Shown here: positions 1 to 7,933 of the stretch, piece by piece | Layout: each line of letters opens with the position of its first letter | Numbering within the stretch: position 1 is the stretch's first letter | From: DATCVA01 sp036567205 | Lineage (GTDB): Bacteria > Pseudomonadota > Gammaproteobacteria > Burkholderiales > Burkholderiaceae_B | Direction of reading: 5' to 3' | Length of the DNA stretch: 9,700 nucleotides | Assembly: GCA_036567205.1 (NCBI GenBank) | Contig: DATCVA010000056.1 | Location: forward strand, 1-9,700 | Position numbers and translations under genes: made by a program | Notes under the pieces: generated by a model | The model's database searches: none | What the model was told of the DNA's origin: nothing | The model's input: the letters and a program-made list of their open reading frames with translations, nothing else

Positions 1-99
1 CGACGACGCCGGATCGCCGCCGTTTTTAGGCAGGCGCGACTCAAGAGTGTCGGCCAGGCGTGTCAAGATGGCGGCGGCAGCGGGATCAAGGTCAGTCAT
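1..99 (-). CDS. hisE: Phosphoribosyl-ATP pyrophosphatase (HisE), N-terminal part, cut by window edge
   Basis: HisE hydrolyses phosphoribosyl-ATP to phosphoribosyl-AMP and pyrophosphate, the second step of cytoplasmic histidine synthesis. Only the first 33 codons are in the window. They begin at an ATG complementary to 97-99 and read MTDLDPAAAAILTRLADTLE, then SRLPKNGGDPASS. The 'LxRLAxTLExR...GDPxSS' pattern is typical of the HisE N-terminus in Bordetella-like bacteria. The metal-binding helices of the family lie beyond the left edge. Here hisE is separate from hisI, unlike the fused HisIE of E. coli. It lies 190 bp downstream of hisI, a much larger gap than elsewhere in the cluster, and the gap carries a dispersed repeat. 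No clear Shine-Dalgarno precedes the ATG. Identification rests on the short N-terminus plus position. Confidence 0.85.
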   Translation of the reverse strand, partial: MTDLDPAAAAILTRLADTLESRLPKNGGDPASS

Positions 100-154
100 T
101 TTTAATGCTTTGTATTTGAAGAAAACGTTTTGTCAGTTTAATTCCATGCCTGAG

Positions 155-207
155 TCAACCGTGAACTGTGTGGGCGCAGCAGCCATACAAACGTACGGTC
201 TGCGCTT
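155..207. repeat. Dispersed intergenic repeat, copy 1 (direct repeat of 8825-8877)
   Basis: A 53-bp stretch in the hisI-hisE spacer matches 8825-8877 in the same orientation, with no gaps and about 46 of 53 bases identical by hand alignment. Its core (174-205) is a stem-loop with outer arms GCGCAG and CTGCGC. Read on the minus strand there is an inner stem CCGTA/TATGG around a 6-nt loop. Both copies are intergenic. I do not recognise it as a named family. It may be a genome-wide interspersed hairpin element acting as an mRNA processing, stability or protein-binding site. Confidence 0.7.
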
Positions 208-289
208 CGCCTTGGTGTTCACCATTGATTTGGACATGGAACAACTATAAACCAATGCTAAGGCAGGCTTTTAACACCGCCCCACGCTG

Positions 290-687
290 TTACTTATAAA
301 TAAGCTCCGGGTCTTTCAAAACCGGGTCCGTAATCGTCCAGGAGGCCGCTTCCGAGTCGCCATCAAGACGCCTGAAAAAGCAGCTTTCCCTACCTGTATG
401 ACACGCAATGCCGCCCTTTTGTTCAACCTTCAACAAAATAACGTCGCCATCGCAATCCAGGCGGATTTCGTGCACGATTTGCTGATGACCGGATTCTTCG
501 CCCTTGCGCCATAGGCGCTTACGTGAACGCGACCAATACACGGCACGTTTCGTCGTGGCAGTTTCAGCCAGCGATTCGGCATTCATCCAGGCCACCATCA
601 AGATGACGCCGGTGCCGGCATCTTGAGCAATGGCGGGGATCAGGCCGCTATCGTCGAATTGGACGTCGTTGATCCAGCTGGCATCGC

Positions 688-691
<4 letters not shown>
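290..691 (-). CDS. hisI: Phosphoribosyl-AMP cyclohydrolase (HisI)
   Basis: HisI opens the adenine ring of phosphoribosyl-AMP to give ProFAR, the third step of histidine synthesis, as a zinc- and magnesium-dependent cytoplasmic enzyme. The 133-residue protein has the usual length of the stand-alone form. Visible family motifs are MVAWMNAESL (residues 32-41), the SRSRKRLWRKGEESGH segment (54-69), the metal-binding DCDGD (79-83) and two conserved cysteines in GGIACHTGR and ESCFF (C97 and C104). With C80 these are the expected zinc ligands. The start ATG overlaps the hisF stop in an ATGA (688-691), so translation is probably coupled. There is no fused HisE domain; hisE is a separate gene downstream. 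Confidence 0.96.
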
Positions 692-1493
<802 letters not shown>

Positions 1494-1497
<4 letters not shown>

Positions 1498-2237
1498 GCT
1501 GTGCCGTATTCATCCGCAAATTCTTGCGCAGCGGCGAAGTCCAGCGTGCCTTCATACAGGCTACGCCCTAAAATCGCCCCTTCAACGCCCTGGTCTTCGA
1601 CCGCGCACAGCGCTTCGATGTCACGCAAATCGGTTACGCCGCCCGACGCAATGATAGGAATGCTGACATGTTGCGCCAGTTTAACGGTGGCTTCGATGTT
1701 GACGCCCGAGAGCATGCCATCGCGGCCGATATCGGTGTAAATAATGGATTCGACGCCGTAGTCTTCGAATTTACGCGCCAGGTCGAACACGTCGTGGCGG
1801 GTAAGTTTGCTCCAGCCATCGGTGGCTACTTTACCCTCGCGCGCATCCAGGCCCACAATAATATTGCCGGGAAAGGCGCTACAGGCATCGCGTAAAAACC
1901 CAGGGTCTTTCACGGCGGCCGTGCCAATAATGACGTACGAAATGCCGTTGTCCAGATAACGTTCAATCGTGTTCAGGTCGCGAATGCCGCCACCGATCTG
2001 AACCGGAATGTCGTCGCCCACGGCGCGAATGATTGCTTTGATTGCCGCCTGGTTTTTAGGAACGCCAGCCACAGCGCCGTTCAGGTCTACCAAGTGCAAG
2101 CGCCGGGCCCCCTGGTCGAACCACTGGGTTGCCATTGCCGCCGGGTCTTCCGAGAAGATGGTGGCATCGTCAAGGTCACCTTGGCGTAAACGCACGCAGT
2201 GCCCGTCTTTGAGGTCGATAGCAGGAATAAGGAGCAT
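1494..2237 (-). CDS. hisA: ProFAR isomerase, HisA
   Basis: HisA performs the Amadori rearrangement of ProFAR to PRFAR, the fourth step of histidine synthesis. The 247-residue length is normal. Like HisF it is a TIM barrel of two half-barrels. The catalytic residues are visible as D8 in LLIPAIDLKDG and D131 in IIVGLDAREG. YTDIGRDGMLSG (168-179) and IIASGGV (195-201) form the second-half phosphate site. The end overlaps the hisF start by 4 bp. It is separated from hisH by 51 bp, the largest gap among the his genes from hisG to hisI. No good Shine-Dalgarno precedes the ATG. A 13-bp palindrome (2239-2251) sits directly upstream of the start. Confidence 0.97.
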
Positions 2238-2288
2238 GATCGAAGTTCGATAAAAACAGATGTTGAAAAAATAAACGTTAGCCGGGCC

Positions 2289-2942
2289 TTACGGCTTCCA
2301 GTCGACAAAATTTCGATATAAACGCAGACCCGCGTCGGCGCTCTTCTCTGGGTGAAACTGTACGGCAAAAATGTTATCGGCCGCAATCGCACAAGTAAAG
2401 CTTACCCCGTAATGGGTTTGACCGACAGTCAGGGCCGGATCAATCGGCTCTACATAATAGCTGTGCACGAAATAAAAGTGGGTGTTGTTGTCGATACCAG
2501 CCCATAGCGGGTGCGGCTTGACCTGTTGCACCCGGTTCCACCCCATGTGCGGTACTTTTAATAGCTCGTGTTCGCTGCCATGGTTGGCGGCCGACGCATA
2601 ATGCGGACCGGCGAAGCGCTTTACCTGGCCAGGGAAAATATTCAGGCAAGTGGTGTTGCCTTCTTCGCTTTGGGAAAACAGCATTTGCTCGCCGACGCAT
2701 ACGCCCAGCAAAGGTTTGGTTCTGGCCGCCTGAATTACGGCGTCTCGCAGGCCCGATTCGTTCAATGTACGAATGCAGTCAGGCATTGCGCCTTGGCCCG
2801 GGAACACAACACGTGAAGCATTCTCGATTTCGTGCGAAGTACGGCAAATTTTGACGTCGGCGTCAGGGGCGGCGGCTTGCAGGGCACGCGCTACAGAATG
2901 GAAATTGCCCATTCCGTAATCAACAATGGCGATAGTATTCAC
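2289..2942 (-). CDS. hisH: Imidazole glycerol phosphate synthase, glutaminase subunit (HisH)
   Basis: HisH hydrolyses glutamine and passes ammonia through the HisF barrel to make imidazole glycerol phosphate. The 217-residue protein is a class I (triad) glutamine amidotransferase. VVFPGQGAMPDC (45-56) fits the oxyanion region. The nucleophile C82 lies in LLGVCVGEQMLF, and H197 and E199 in AVQFHPEKS complete the triad. The start is GTG (codon at 2940-2942), 20 bp after the hisB stop. It is supported by the standard N-terminus 'NTIAIVDYGMGN'. No strong Shine-Dalgarno is visible. It sits between hisB and hisA, as expected for betaproteobacterial clusters, with its partner hisF two genes downstream. 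Confidence 0.97.
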   Translation of the reverse strand: MNTIAIVDYGMGNFHSVARALQAAAPDADVKICRTSHEIENASRVVFPGQGAMPDCIRTLNESGLRDAVIQAARTKPLLGVCVGEQMLFSQSEEGNTTCLNIFPGQVKRFAGPHYASAANHGSEHELLKVPHMGWNRVQQVKPHPLWAGIDNNTHFYFVHSYYVEPIDPALTVGQTHYGVSFTCAIAADNIFAVQFHPEKSADAGLRLYRNFVDWKP

Positions 2943-2962
2943 GATGAATGGGGGATAACGAG

Positions 2963-3553
2963 TTAAAGAACGCCTTTTGTTGACGGCACCGCGTCGCCCA
3001 TGCGTGGGTCTACTTCGATGGCCATGCGCAGTGCGCGTCCAAATGCTTTAAATACGGTTTCGCATTGGTGGTGCGAGTTCGTGCCGCGCAGGTTGTCGAT
3101 ATGCAGCGTAACCAGAGCGTGATTAACGAAGCCTTGAAAGAATTCGCGCGTTAAATCGACGTCGAACTGGCCGATATGCGAGCGCGTAAAGGGTATATGG
3201 TATTCCAGTCCGGGCCGCCCGGAAAAATCGATCACGACGCGCGACAGGGCTTCATCCAGCGGTACATACGAGTGGCCATAACGACGCAGGCCGGCTTTGG
3301 TGCTGCCCACGGCTGCGGCAAAGGCCTGGCCCAGGGTAATACCCACGTCCTCGACCGTATGGTGGTCGTCGATATGGGTGTCGCCGTCGCATTTGATATC
3401 CAGATCGATCAGGCCGTGGCGTGCGATTTGATCAAGCATGTGATCCAGAAAAGGCACGCCCGTATTAATGGTTTGGCGGCCAGTGCCATCCAGATTGATG
3501 GCAACTCGAATACGGGTTTCATTCGTATTCCGGGTAATGTCAGCAGTACGCAT
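2963..3553 (-). CDS. hisB: Imidazoleglycerol-phosphate dehydratase (HisB, monofunctional)
   Basis: This enzyme dehydrates imidazole glycerol phosphate to imidazole acetol phosphate, using two manganese ions per site. The 196-residue protein contains only the dehydratase domain. The first metal motif is DDHHTVEDVG (62-71) and the second is SHHQCETVFKAFGRAL (160-175). FLDHMLDQIARHG (35-47) and the C-terminal 'PSTKGVL' are family signatures. Unlike E. coli HisB there is no N-terminal histidinol-phosphate phosphatase domain, so that step needs a separate enzyme encoded elsewhere. It lies 31 bp after hisD, where Bordetella-type clusters carry hisC. The start ATG gives the standard 'MRTADITRNTNET' N-terminus. 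Confidence 0.97.
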   Translation of the reverse strand: MRTADITRNTNETRIRVAINLDGTGRQTINTGVPFLDHMLDQIARHGLIDLDIKCDGDTHIDDHHTVEDVGITLGQAFAAAVGSTKAGLRRYGHSYVPLDEALSRVVIDFSGRPGLEYHIPFTRSHIGQFDVDLTREFFQGFVNHALVTLHIDNLRGTNSHHQCETVFKAFGRALRMAIEVDPRMGDAVPSTKGVL

Positions 3554-3584
3554 GGTCAGGACTTCAACTCGGTAAAAACGGTGG

Positions 3585-4895
3585 TTAGGACCCTTGTGGG
3601 TTTAATCGGTATTCGGCGCTGGCCGCGTGGGCTTGCAAGCCTTCGCCATAAGCCAGATGCGCAGCGACGCGGCCCAGGGTTTGCGCGCCAGCCTGCGATA
3701 CGTTGATAAGGCTGCTGCGCTTTTGGAAATCATACACGCCCAGCGGTGAAGAAAACCGCGCGGTGCGCGACGTGGGCAAAACGTGGTTGGGACCGGCGCA
3801 ATAGTCGCCCAGCGATTCAGAGCTATATCGACCCATAAAAATGGCGCCGGCGTGGCGGATTTTGTCGGCCCATTGCCCGGGCTGCTCGGTTGAAATTTCC
3901 AGGTGTTCAGGAGCTATGTCGTTGGCAATGGCGCAGGCCTCGTCCAGGTCTTGGACCAGAATCAGCGCGCCGCGTGCGCCCAGGCTGGCGCGAATAATAT
4001 CCGCGCGAGGCATGGTGGGCAACAGGCGCTCGATGGCAGCTTCGACGTCGTCCAGGTAGGACGCGTCAGGGCATAGCAAAATGGCTTGTGCAAGCTCGTC
4101 GTGCTCGGCTTGCGAGAACAGGTCCATCGCGATCCAGTCGGCGGGTGTTGAGCCATCGGCAATGATCAGGATTTCGCTGGGACCGGCAATCATGTCGATG
4201 CCTACCGTGCCATACACGCGGCGCTTGGCGGCGGCCACATAGGCATTGCCGGGACCGACTACCTTGTCGACGGCGGCAATGGTTTCAGTGCCATAGGCCA
4301 AAGCGCCCACGGCCTGCGCGCCGCCAATCGCCCAGGCGCGATCGACGCCGGCGATGGCCGCGGCGGCCAGAACTATGGGGTTACGCACGCCGTTGGGCGT
4401 AGGTGTGACCATGATTACTTCGGGCACGCCGGCTACTTTGGCGGGAACGGCATTCATAAGCACCGATGACGGATAAGCGGCTTTGCCACCGGGCACATAT
4501 AGCCCAACGCGATCGAGCGGGGTGATTTTCTGGCCCAGCACCGTGCCGTCGGCCTCAGTGTAGGTCCAGGTTTGGGCGCGCTGATGCTCGTGGTACACAC
4601 GCACGCGCTCGGCGGCGGTTTCAAGCGATTCGCGCTGATCTTTGGGCAGCGCATCAAGCGCGGCCAGCCATTCGCTGCGTGGTATTTCCAGCGCAGCCAC
4701 AGTGGTAGCGGACAGTTTGTCGAAGCGTTCCGTGTATTCAAGTAGCGCGGCGTCGCCACGCTGTTGCACGTTTTTAAGCACCTCAGCCGTAACGCGTTCG
4801 ATGGATTCATCTTGCGATGCATCGAATGCAAGCAGGGTGCGCAGTGTTTGCGTGAATTTATCCGAGCGAGTGTCTAAGCGTTTAATGAGAGGCAT
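3585..4895 (-). CDS. hisD: Histidinol dehydrogenase (HisD)
   Basis: HisD carries out the last two steps of the pathway, oxidising L-histidinol to histidinal and then to histidine with two NAD+, using a zinc ion. The 436-residue length is typical. Recognisable segments are GLYVPGGKAAYPSS (131-144), the nucleotide-fold VVGPGNAYVAAAKR (212-225) and GPSEILIIAD (238-247). The zinc and catalytic residues are SQAEHDE (Q262, H265), APEHLEI (E330, H331), LGDYCAGPNHVLPT (D364) and the C-terminal H423. The start lies 14 bp after the hisG stop, with a weak AAGG about 9-10 nt upstream of the ATG. No remnant of hisC follows it. Confidence 0.97.
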   Translation of the reverse strand: MPLIKRLDTRSDKFTQTLRTLLAFDASQDESIERVTAEVLKNVQQRGDAALLEYTERFDKLSATTVAALEIPRSEWLAALDALPKDQRESLETAAERVRVYHEHQRAQTWTYTEADGTVLGQKITPLDRVGLYVPGGKAAYPSSVLMNAVPAKVAGVPEVIMVTPTPNGVRNPIVLAAAAIAGVDRAWAIGGAQAVGALAYGTETIAAVDKVVGPGNAYVAAAKRRVYGTVGIDMIAGPSEILIIADGSTPADWIAMDLFSQAEHDELAQAILLCPDASYLDDVEAAIERLLPTMPRADIIRASLGARGALILVQDLDEACAIANDIAPEHLEISTEQPGQWADKIRHAGAIFMGRYSSESLGDYCAGPNHVLPTSRTARFSSPLGVYDFQKRSSLINVSQAGAQTLGRVAAHLAYGEGLQAHAASAEYRLNPQGS

Positions 4896-4909
4896 AGGTA
4901 TACCTTACC

Positions 4910-5578
4910 TTAGTTCGCCGAAGCGCGTGCAAAGGCGTCAATCAAGGGTTGCAGCGCGGCCGAACGCGTTTTCAGCGAGGCCTGGTTAATAATCAGCCGC
5001 GACGAAATTTCGACAATATCTTCTACGGCCACCAGATGGTTGGCCTTTAACGTATTGCCGGTGGAGACCAGGTCGACAATGGCGTCGGCCAGGCCGACCA
5101 GCGGCGCCAGCTCCATCGAACCGTACAGCTTGATCAGGTCCACATACACGCCCTTGCGTGCAAAATGCTCGCGCGCGGCCTGTACATACTTGGTGGCGAC
5201 GCGCAAACGCGAACCCTGAAGTACGGCCGCTTCGTAGTCGAACCCTTCCCGCACAGCGACGCACAGGCGGCATTTGGCAATGTTCAGATCAATGGGTTGA
5301 TACAAACCGCCCGAACTGGTGGCCGCGTGCTCGAACATTACGTCTTTACCGGCTATGCCGAAATCGGCGGCGCCGTATTGCACATAGGTGGGTACGTCGG
5401 AAGCACGCACGATAATCAGGCGCAGGCCCGGATCGCTGGTCGGCAAAATAAGCTTGCGCGACGACTCGGGGTTTTCCGTTACGTGCACGCCCGCGGCAGC
5501 CAGCAAAGGCAGGGTTTCTTCAAAAATCCGCCCTTTGGACAGGGCCAGCGTTAAAGGTTTTTCGATGCGTTCGCTCAT
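4910..5578 (-). CDS. hisG: ATP phosphoribosyltransferase, short-form catalytic subunit (HisG)
   Basis: HisG condenses ATP with PRPP, the committed and feedback-controlled first step of histidine synthesis. At 222 residues it is the short form, lacking the C-terminal ACT-like regulatory domain of the ~300-residue E. coli enzyme. Family knowledge says short HisG needs the HisRS-like regulatory subunit HisZ, which is not in this window. Visible motifs are LTLALSKGRIFEETLPLL (9-26), YVQYGAADFGIAGKDV (65-80) and the PRPP-binding loop DLVSTGNTLKAN (169-180). The ATG overlaps the murA stop in ATGA (5575-5578), which couples the his cluster to murA. It also leaves no room for a his leader peptide or attenuator upstream. 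Confidence 0.96.
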   Translation of the reverse strand: MSERIEKPLTLALSKGRIFEETLPLLAAAGVHVTENPESSRKLILPTSDPGLRLIIVRASDVPTYVQYGAADFGIAGKDVMFEHAATSSGGLYQPIDLNIAKCRLCVAVREGFDYEAAVLQGSRLRVATKYVQAAREHFARKGVYVDLIKLYGSMELAPLVGLADAIVDLVSTGNTLKANHLVAVEDIVEISSRLIINQASLKTRSAALQPLIDAFARASAN

Positions 5579-6840
5579 GCGTTCTCTTTGCTCAGGCGCT
5601 GGATATTGGCGCCAACCGAGCGCAGCTTGTGTTCCATGCGTTCGTAGCCGCGGTCAAGGTGGTAGATACGTTCCACAGTGGTGTCGCCCTGGGCGGCCAG
5701 CCCGGCAATGACCAGGCTGGCTGACGCGCGCAGGTCAGTTGCCATGACCGTTGCGCCCGACAGCGCCGGCACGCCGGTAACCACCGCCGTGTGGCCGTCA
5801 ATGTCGATTTGTGCCCCCATGCGGCCCAGTTCCTGAACGTGCATGAAACGGTTTTCGAAAATGTTTTCGACGACAACCGAAGTGCCGTCGGCAATGGTAT
5901 TAAGCGCCATTACCTGCGCCTGCATGTCGGTGGGGAAGGCCGGGTATTCGTAAGTTCTGAAACCAACGGCCTTGGGGCGTTTATCCATCGCGCAACGGAT
6001 CCAGTCGGGGCCGCACTGAATGGTCAGGCCGGCTTCTTCAAGCTTGTCGATAATGGCGCCCATGGTGCCGGGCGCCGCGCGGCGCAGCATGATTTCGCCC
6101 CCTGTTGCGCCGACCGCGCACAGAAAGGTGCCCGCTTCAATCCGGTCAGCCACAATCTGGTGTTCTGCGCCGTGCAGGCGCTCGACGCCGTTAATGACGA
6201 TGCGATCGGTGCCATGGCCCTGAATACGGGCTCCCATTTTAATGAGCAGCTCGGCCAGGTCCGAGATTTCGGGTTCGCGTGCGGCATTTTCCAGGACGGT
6301 CTGGCCTTCGGCCAGTACGGCCGCCATCATCAGGTTTTCCGTGCCGGTGACGGTGACCATGTCGGTGCGGATCGAAGCGCCCTTAAGACGTTTGGCCTTG
6401 GCAATGACAAAGCCGTGTTCGATCTTGATTTCGGCGCCCAGTGCCGCCAGCCCTTTAATGTGCTGGTCGACCGGCCGCTGGCCGATGGCGCAGCCGCCCG
6501 GCAGGCTGACCTTGGCTTCGCCGAAGCGAGTCAGCAGCGGGCCAAGCACCAAAATCGACGCACGCATGGTTTTCACCAAATCGTACGGCGCTTCCACGCT
6601 ATTGACCTGATCGGCCGTTAACGTGACTACATCGTCGCCATTGCGTTGCGCTTGCACGCCCATTTGTCCAAGCAAACGCAGCGTGGTGCCAATGTCTTTC
6701 AAAGCAGGAACATTGGTTAGCGTAAGCGTATCGGCCGTAAGCAGGCTGGCGCACAAAATAGGCAGGGCAGCGTTCTTGGCGCCCGACACGGTAATTTCGC
6801 CATTCAAGCGGTTGCCGCCGGTGATTAAAAGCTTATCCAT
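5575..6840 (-). CDS. murA: UDP-N-acetylglucosamine 1-carboxyvinyltransferase (MurA)
   Basis: MurA transfers enolpyruvate from PEP to UDP-GlcNAc, the first committed step of peptidoglycan synthesis, in the cytoplasm. It is the fosfomycin target. The 421-residue protein has the expected length and EPT-synthase repeats. Active-site residues are K22 and N23 in VSGAKNAALPI, R93 in MRASILVLGP, catalytic C117 in LPGGCAIGQRPVD, D305 in FPTDMQAQ and R397 in HLDRGYERM. The cysteine is present rather than the Asp seen in intrinsically fosfomycin-resistant forms. The start overlaps the end of the BolA gene by 8 bp, and its stop overlaps the hisG start by 4 bp. An essential cell-wall gene is therefore translationally linked to histidine synthesis. 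Confidence 0.97.
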   Translation of the reverse strand: MDKLLITGGNRLNGEITVSGAKNAALPILCASLLTADTLTLTNVPALKDIGTTLRLLGQMGVQAQRNGDDVVTLTADQVNSVEAPYDLVKTMRASILVLGPLLTRFGEAKVSLPGGCAIGQRPVDQHIKGLAALGAEIKIEHGFVIAKAKRLKGASIRTDMVTVTGTENLMMAAVLAEGQTVLENAAREPEISDLAELLIKMGARIQGHGTDRIVINGVERLHGAEHQIVADRIEAGTFLCAVGATGGEIMLRRAAPGTMGAIIDKLEEAGLTIQCGPDWIRCAMDKRPKAVGFRTYEYPAFPTDMQAQVMALNTIADGTSVVVENIFENRFMHVQELGRMGAQIDIDGHTAVVTGVPALSGATVMATDLRASASLVIAGLAAQGDTTVERIYHLDRGYERMEHKLRSVGANIQRLSKENA

Positions 6841-7087
6841 TGGGGGTGGCCTTGTGTTCTGCGGGGGTCAGGGTGCGCATCGACAAGGCATGGATTTCGG
6901 CTTTCATGCGTTCGCCCAGCGCGGCATAGACCAGTTGGTGGCGTGCGATAAGGCGTTTGCCCTCGAAAGCCGGGCTTACGATAATGGCTTCAAAGTGCGA
7001 ACCGTCGCCCTGCACTTCAACGTGTTCACAGGGCAGATTGTCGGCAATGTACTGACGAACTTGTTCGGGGGTAGGCAACATAATCAT
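6833..7087 (-). CDS. ibaG: BolA/IbaG-family protein
   Basis: This is a small cytoplasmic BolA-fold protein (84 residues). Family knowledge links BolA/IbaG proteins to monothiol glutaredoxins, with a shared [2Fe-2S] cluster, and to envelope or acid-stress responses. The core GDGSHFEAIIVSPAFEGK (27-44) and LIARHQLVYAALGERM (46-61) contain the BolA signature, including the conserved H49 (ARHQLVY). IbaG (YrbA) rather than BolA itself is favoured by the short length and the position directly before murA, as in E. coli mlaFEDCB-ibaG-murA. The start ATG shares one base with the permease stop (TAATG, 7085-7089). A second ATG two codons in is possible, and neither has a clear Shine-Dalgarno. Confidence 0.88.
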   Translation of the reverse strand: MIMLPTPEQVRQYIADNLPCEHVEVQGDGSHFEAIIVSPAFEGKRLIARHQLVYAALGERMKAEIHALSMRTLTPAEHKATPNG

Positions 7088-7878
7088 TAATTCCGTAATT
7101 TATAGCCGCTGGCTAAAAGCCGTAGCGTATACAGGCACAGCGCGGCAAACACGCCAGCTACAACGGCCAGGCTTTGCCACGGCGAAACATCCGATACCGA
7201 AAAAAAGCCGTAGCGAAAACCGTCGATAGTATAAAAAATGGGATTCCAGCGCGACACGGCTTGCCAGAACGGAGGCAGGCTATGGATCGAATAAAACACA
7301 CCCGATAAAAACGTGGCCGGCATAATAAGGAAGTTCTGGAACATGGCTAGCTGGTCGAACTTCTCGGACCATAGCCCCGCAATAATGCCCAGAGTGGCCA
7401 TAATTCCGCAAGACAGCACCGCGAATGTCAGAACCCAGAAGATATTGGCTGCGGGCAAGGGCGTGAAGAACAGCGCCACCAGCCAGATACAAGCCCCAAC
7501 ACATAAACCGCGCGCAATCGCCGCCAGCAAATAGGCGCCGAAAATCTCGCGGTGCGACAGCGGCGGCAACAGCACAAAAACCAGGTTGCCGGTAATGCGG
7601 CTTTGAATCAACGATGACGACGGGTTGGCAAATGAGTTTTGCAACATGCTCATCATCATCAGGCCAGGAATTAAAAACGAGGTGTAAGGCAGAGTGTTGT
7701 ATACCTGTACGCGTCCTTCAAGAACGTGTGCAAATACCAGCAGGTAAAGCAAAGCCGTTAAAACCGGCGCGGCAACAGTCTGGAAACCTACTTTCCAGAA
7801 ACGCAAAAGCTCTTTGCTAAGCAATGTGGAAAAACCCGAGCCCAAATCAGTGCGCGGTTGAATCATGGGCGTACTCAT
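7087..7878 (-). CDS. ABC-2 type transporter permease
   Basis: This is the inner-membrane permease of an ABC exporter of the ABC-2 (YadH/DrrB-like) family; its substrate is unknown. I chose the ATG at 7876-7878, giving 263 residues, because GGAG lies 7 nt upstream. An in-frame ATG at 7914 would add 12 residues but has no Shine-Dalgarno. Using the 263-residue numbering, six hydrophobic segments can be placed near 34-52, 66-83, 115-138, 146-170, 181-199 and 236-255. ABC-2 features include the cytoplasmic N-terminal LLSKELLRFWK and the central LIQSRITGNLVFVLLPPLSH (residues 90-109). The ATPase gene precedes it and its stop overlaps the BolA start. This transporter pair between mla and ibaG is typical of Burkholderiales and absent from the E. 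coli locus. A link to envelope lipids is inference only. Confidence 0.92.
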   Translation of the reverse strand: MSTPMIQPRTDLGSGFSTLLSKELLRFWKVGFQTVAAPVLTALLYLLVFAHVLEGRVQVYNTLPYTSFLIPGLMMMSMLQNSFANPSSSLIQSRITGNLVFVLLPPLSHREIFGAYLLAAIARGLCVGACIWLVALFFTPLPAANIFWVLTFAVLSCGIMATLGIIAGLWSEKFDQLAMFQNFLIMPATFLSGVFYSIHSLPPFWQAVSRWNPIFYTIDGFRYGFFSVSDVSPWQSLAVVAGVFAALCLYTLRLLASGYKLRN

Positions 7879-7933
7879 AGAGATGCTCCGGTACAGGGCG
7901 TTGGCGCTTGCCATTGAAATTTGCGGGTGCCGA

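Noticed and set aside
130..158. Possible hisE promoter with TTGACT (minus strand, 153-158)
   Set aside because: The hexamer 17 bp downstream is TGACAA, a poor -10, and shifts of one base do not improve it.
47..250. 67-residue plus-strand open frame across the hisE start and the hisI-hisE spacer
   Set aside because: It overlaps the hisE N-terminus in antisense, and its middle is only the dispersed repeat translated. The copy at 8825-8877 does not keep the frame open.
3176..3706. 176-residue plus-strand open frame opposite hisB and the end of hisD
   Set aside because: It is antisense to two well-identified genes, with no family features of its own.
5791..6621. 276-residue plus-strand open frame opposite murA
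   Set aside because: murA is complete with all active-site residues on the other strand. This frame shows no recognisable domain and is a by-product of high-G+C codon use.
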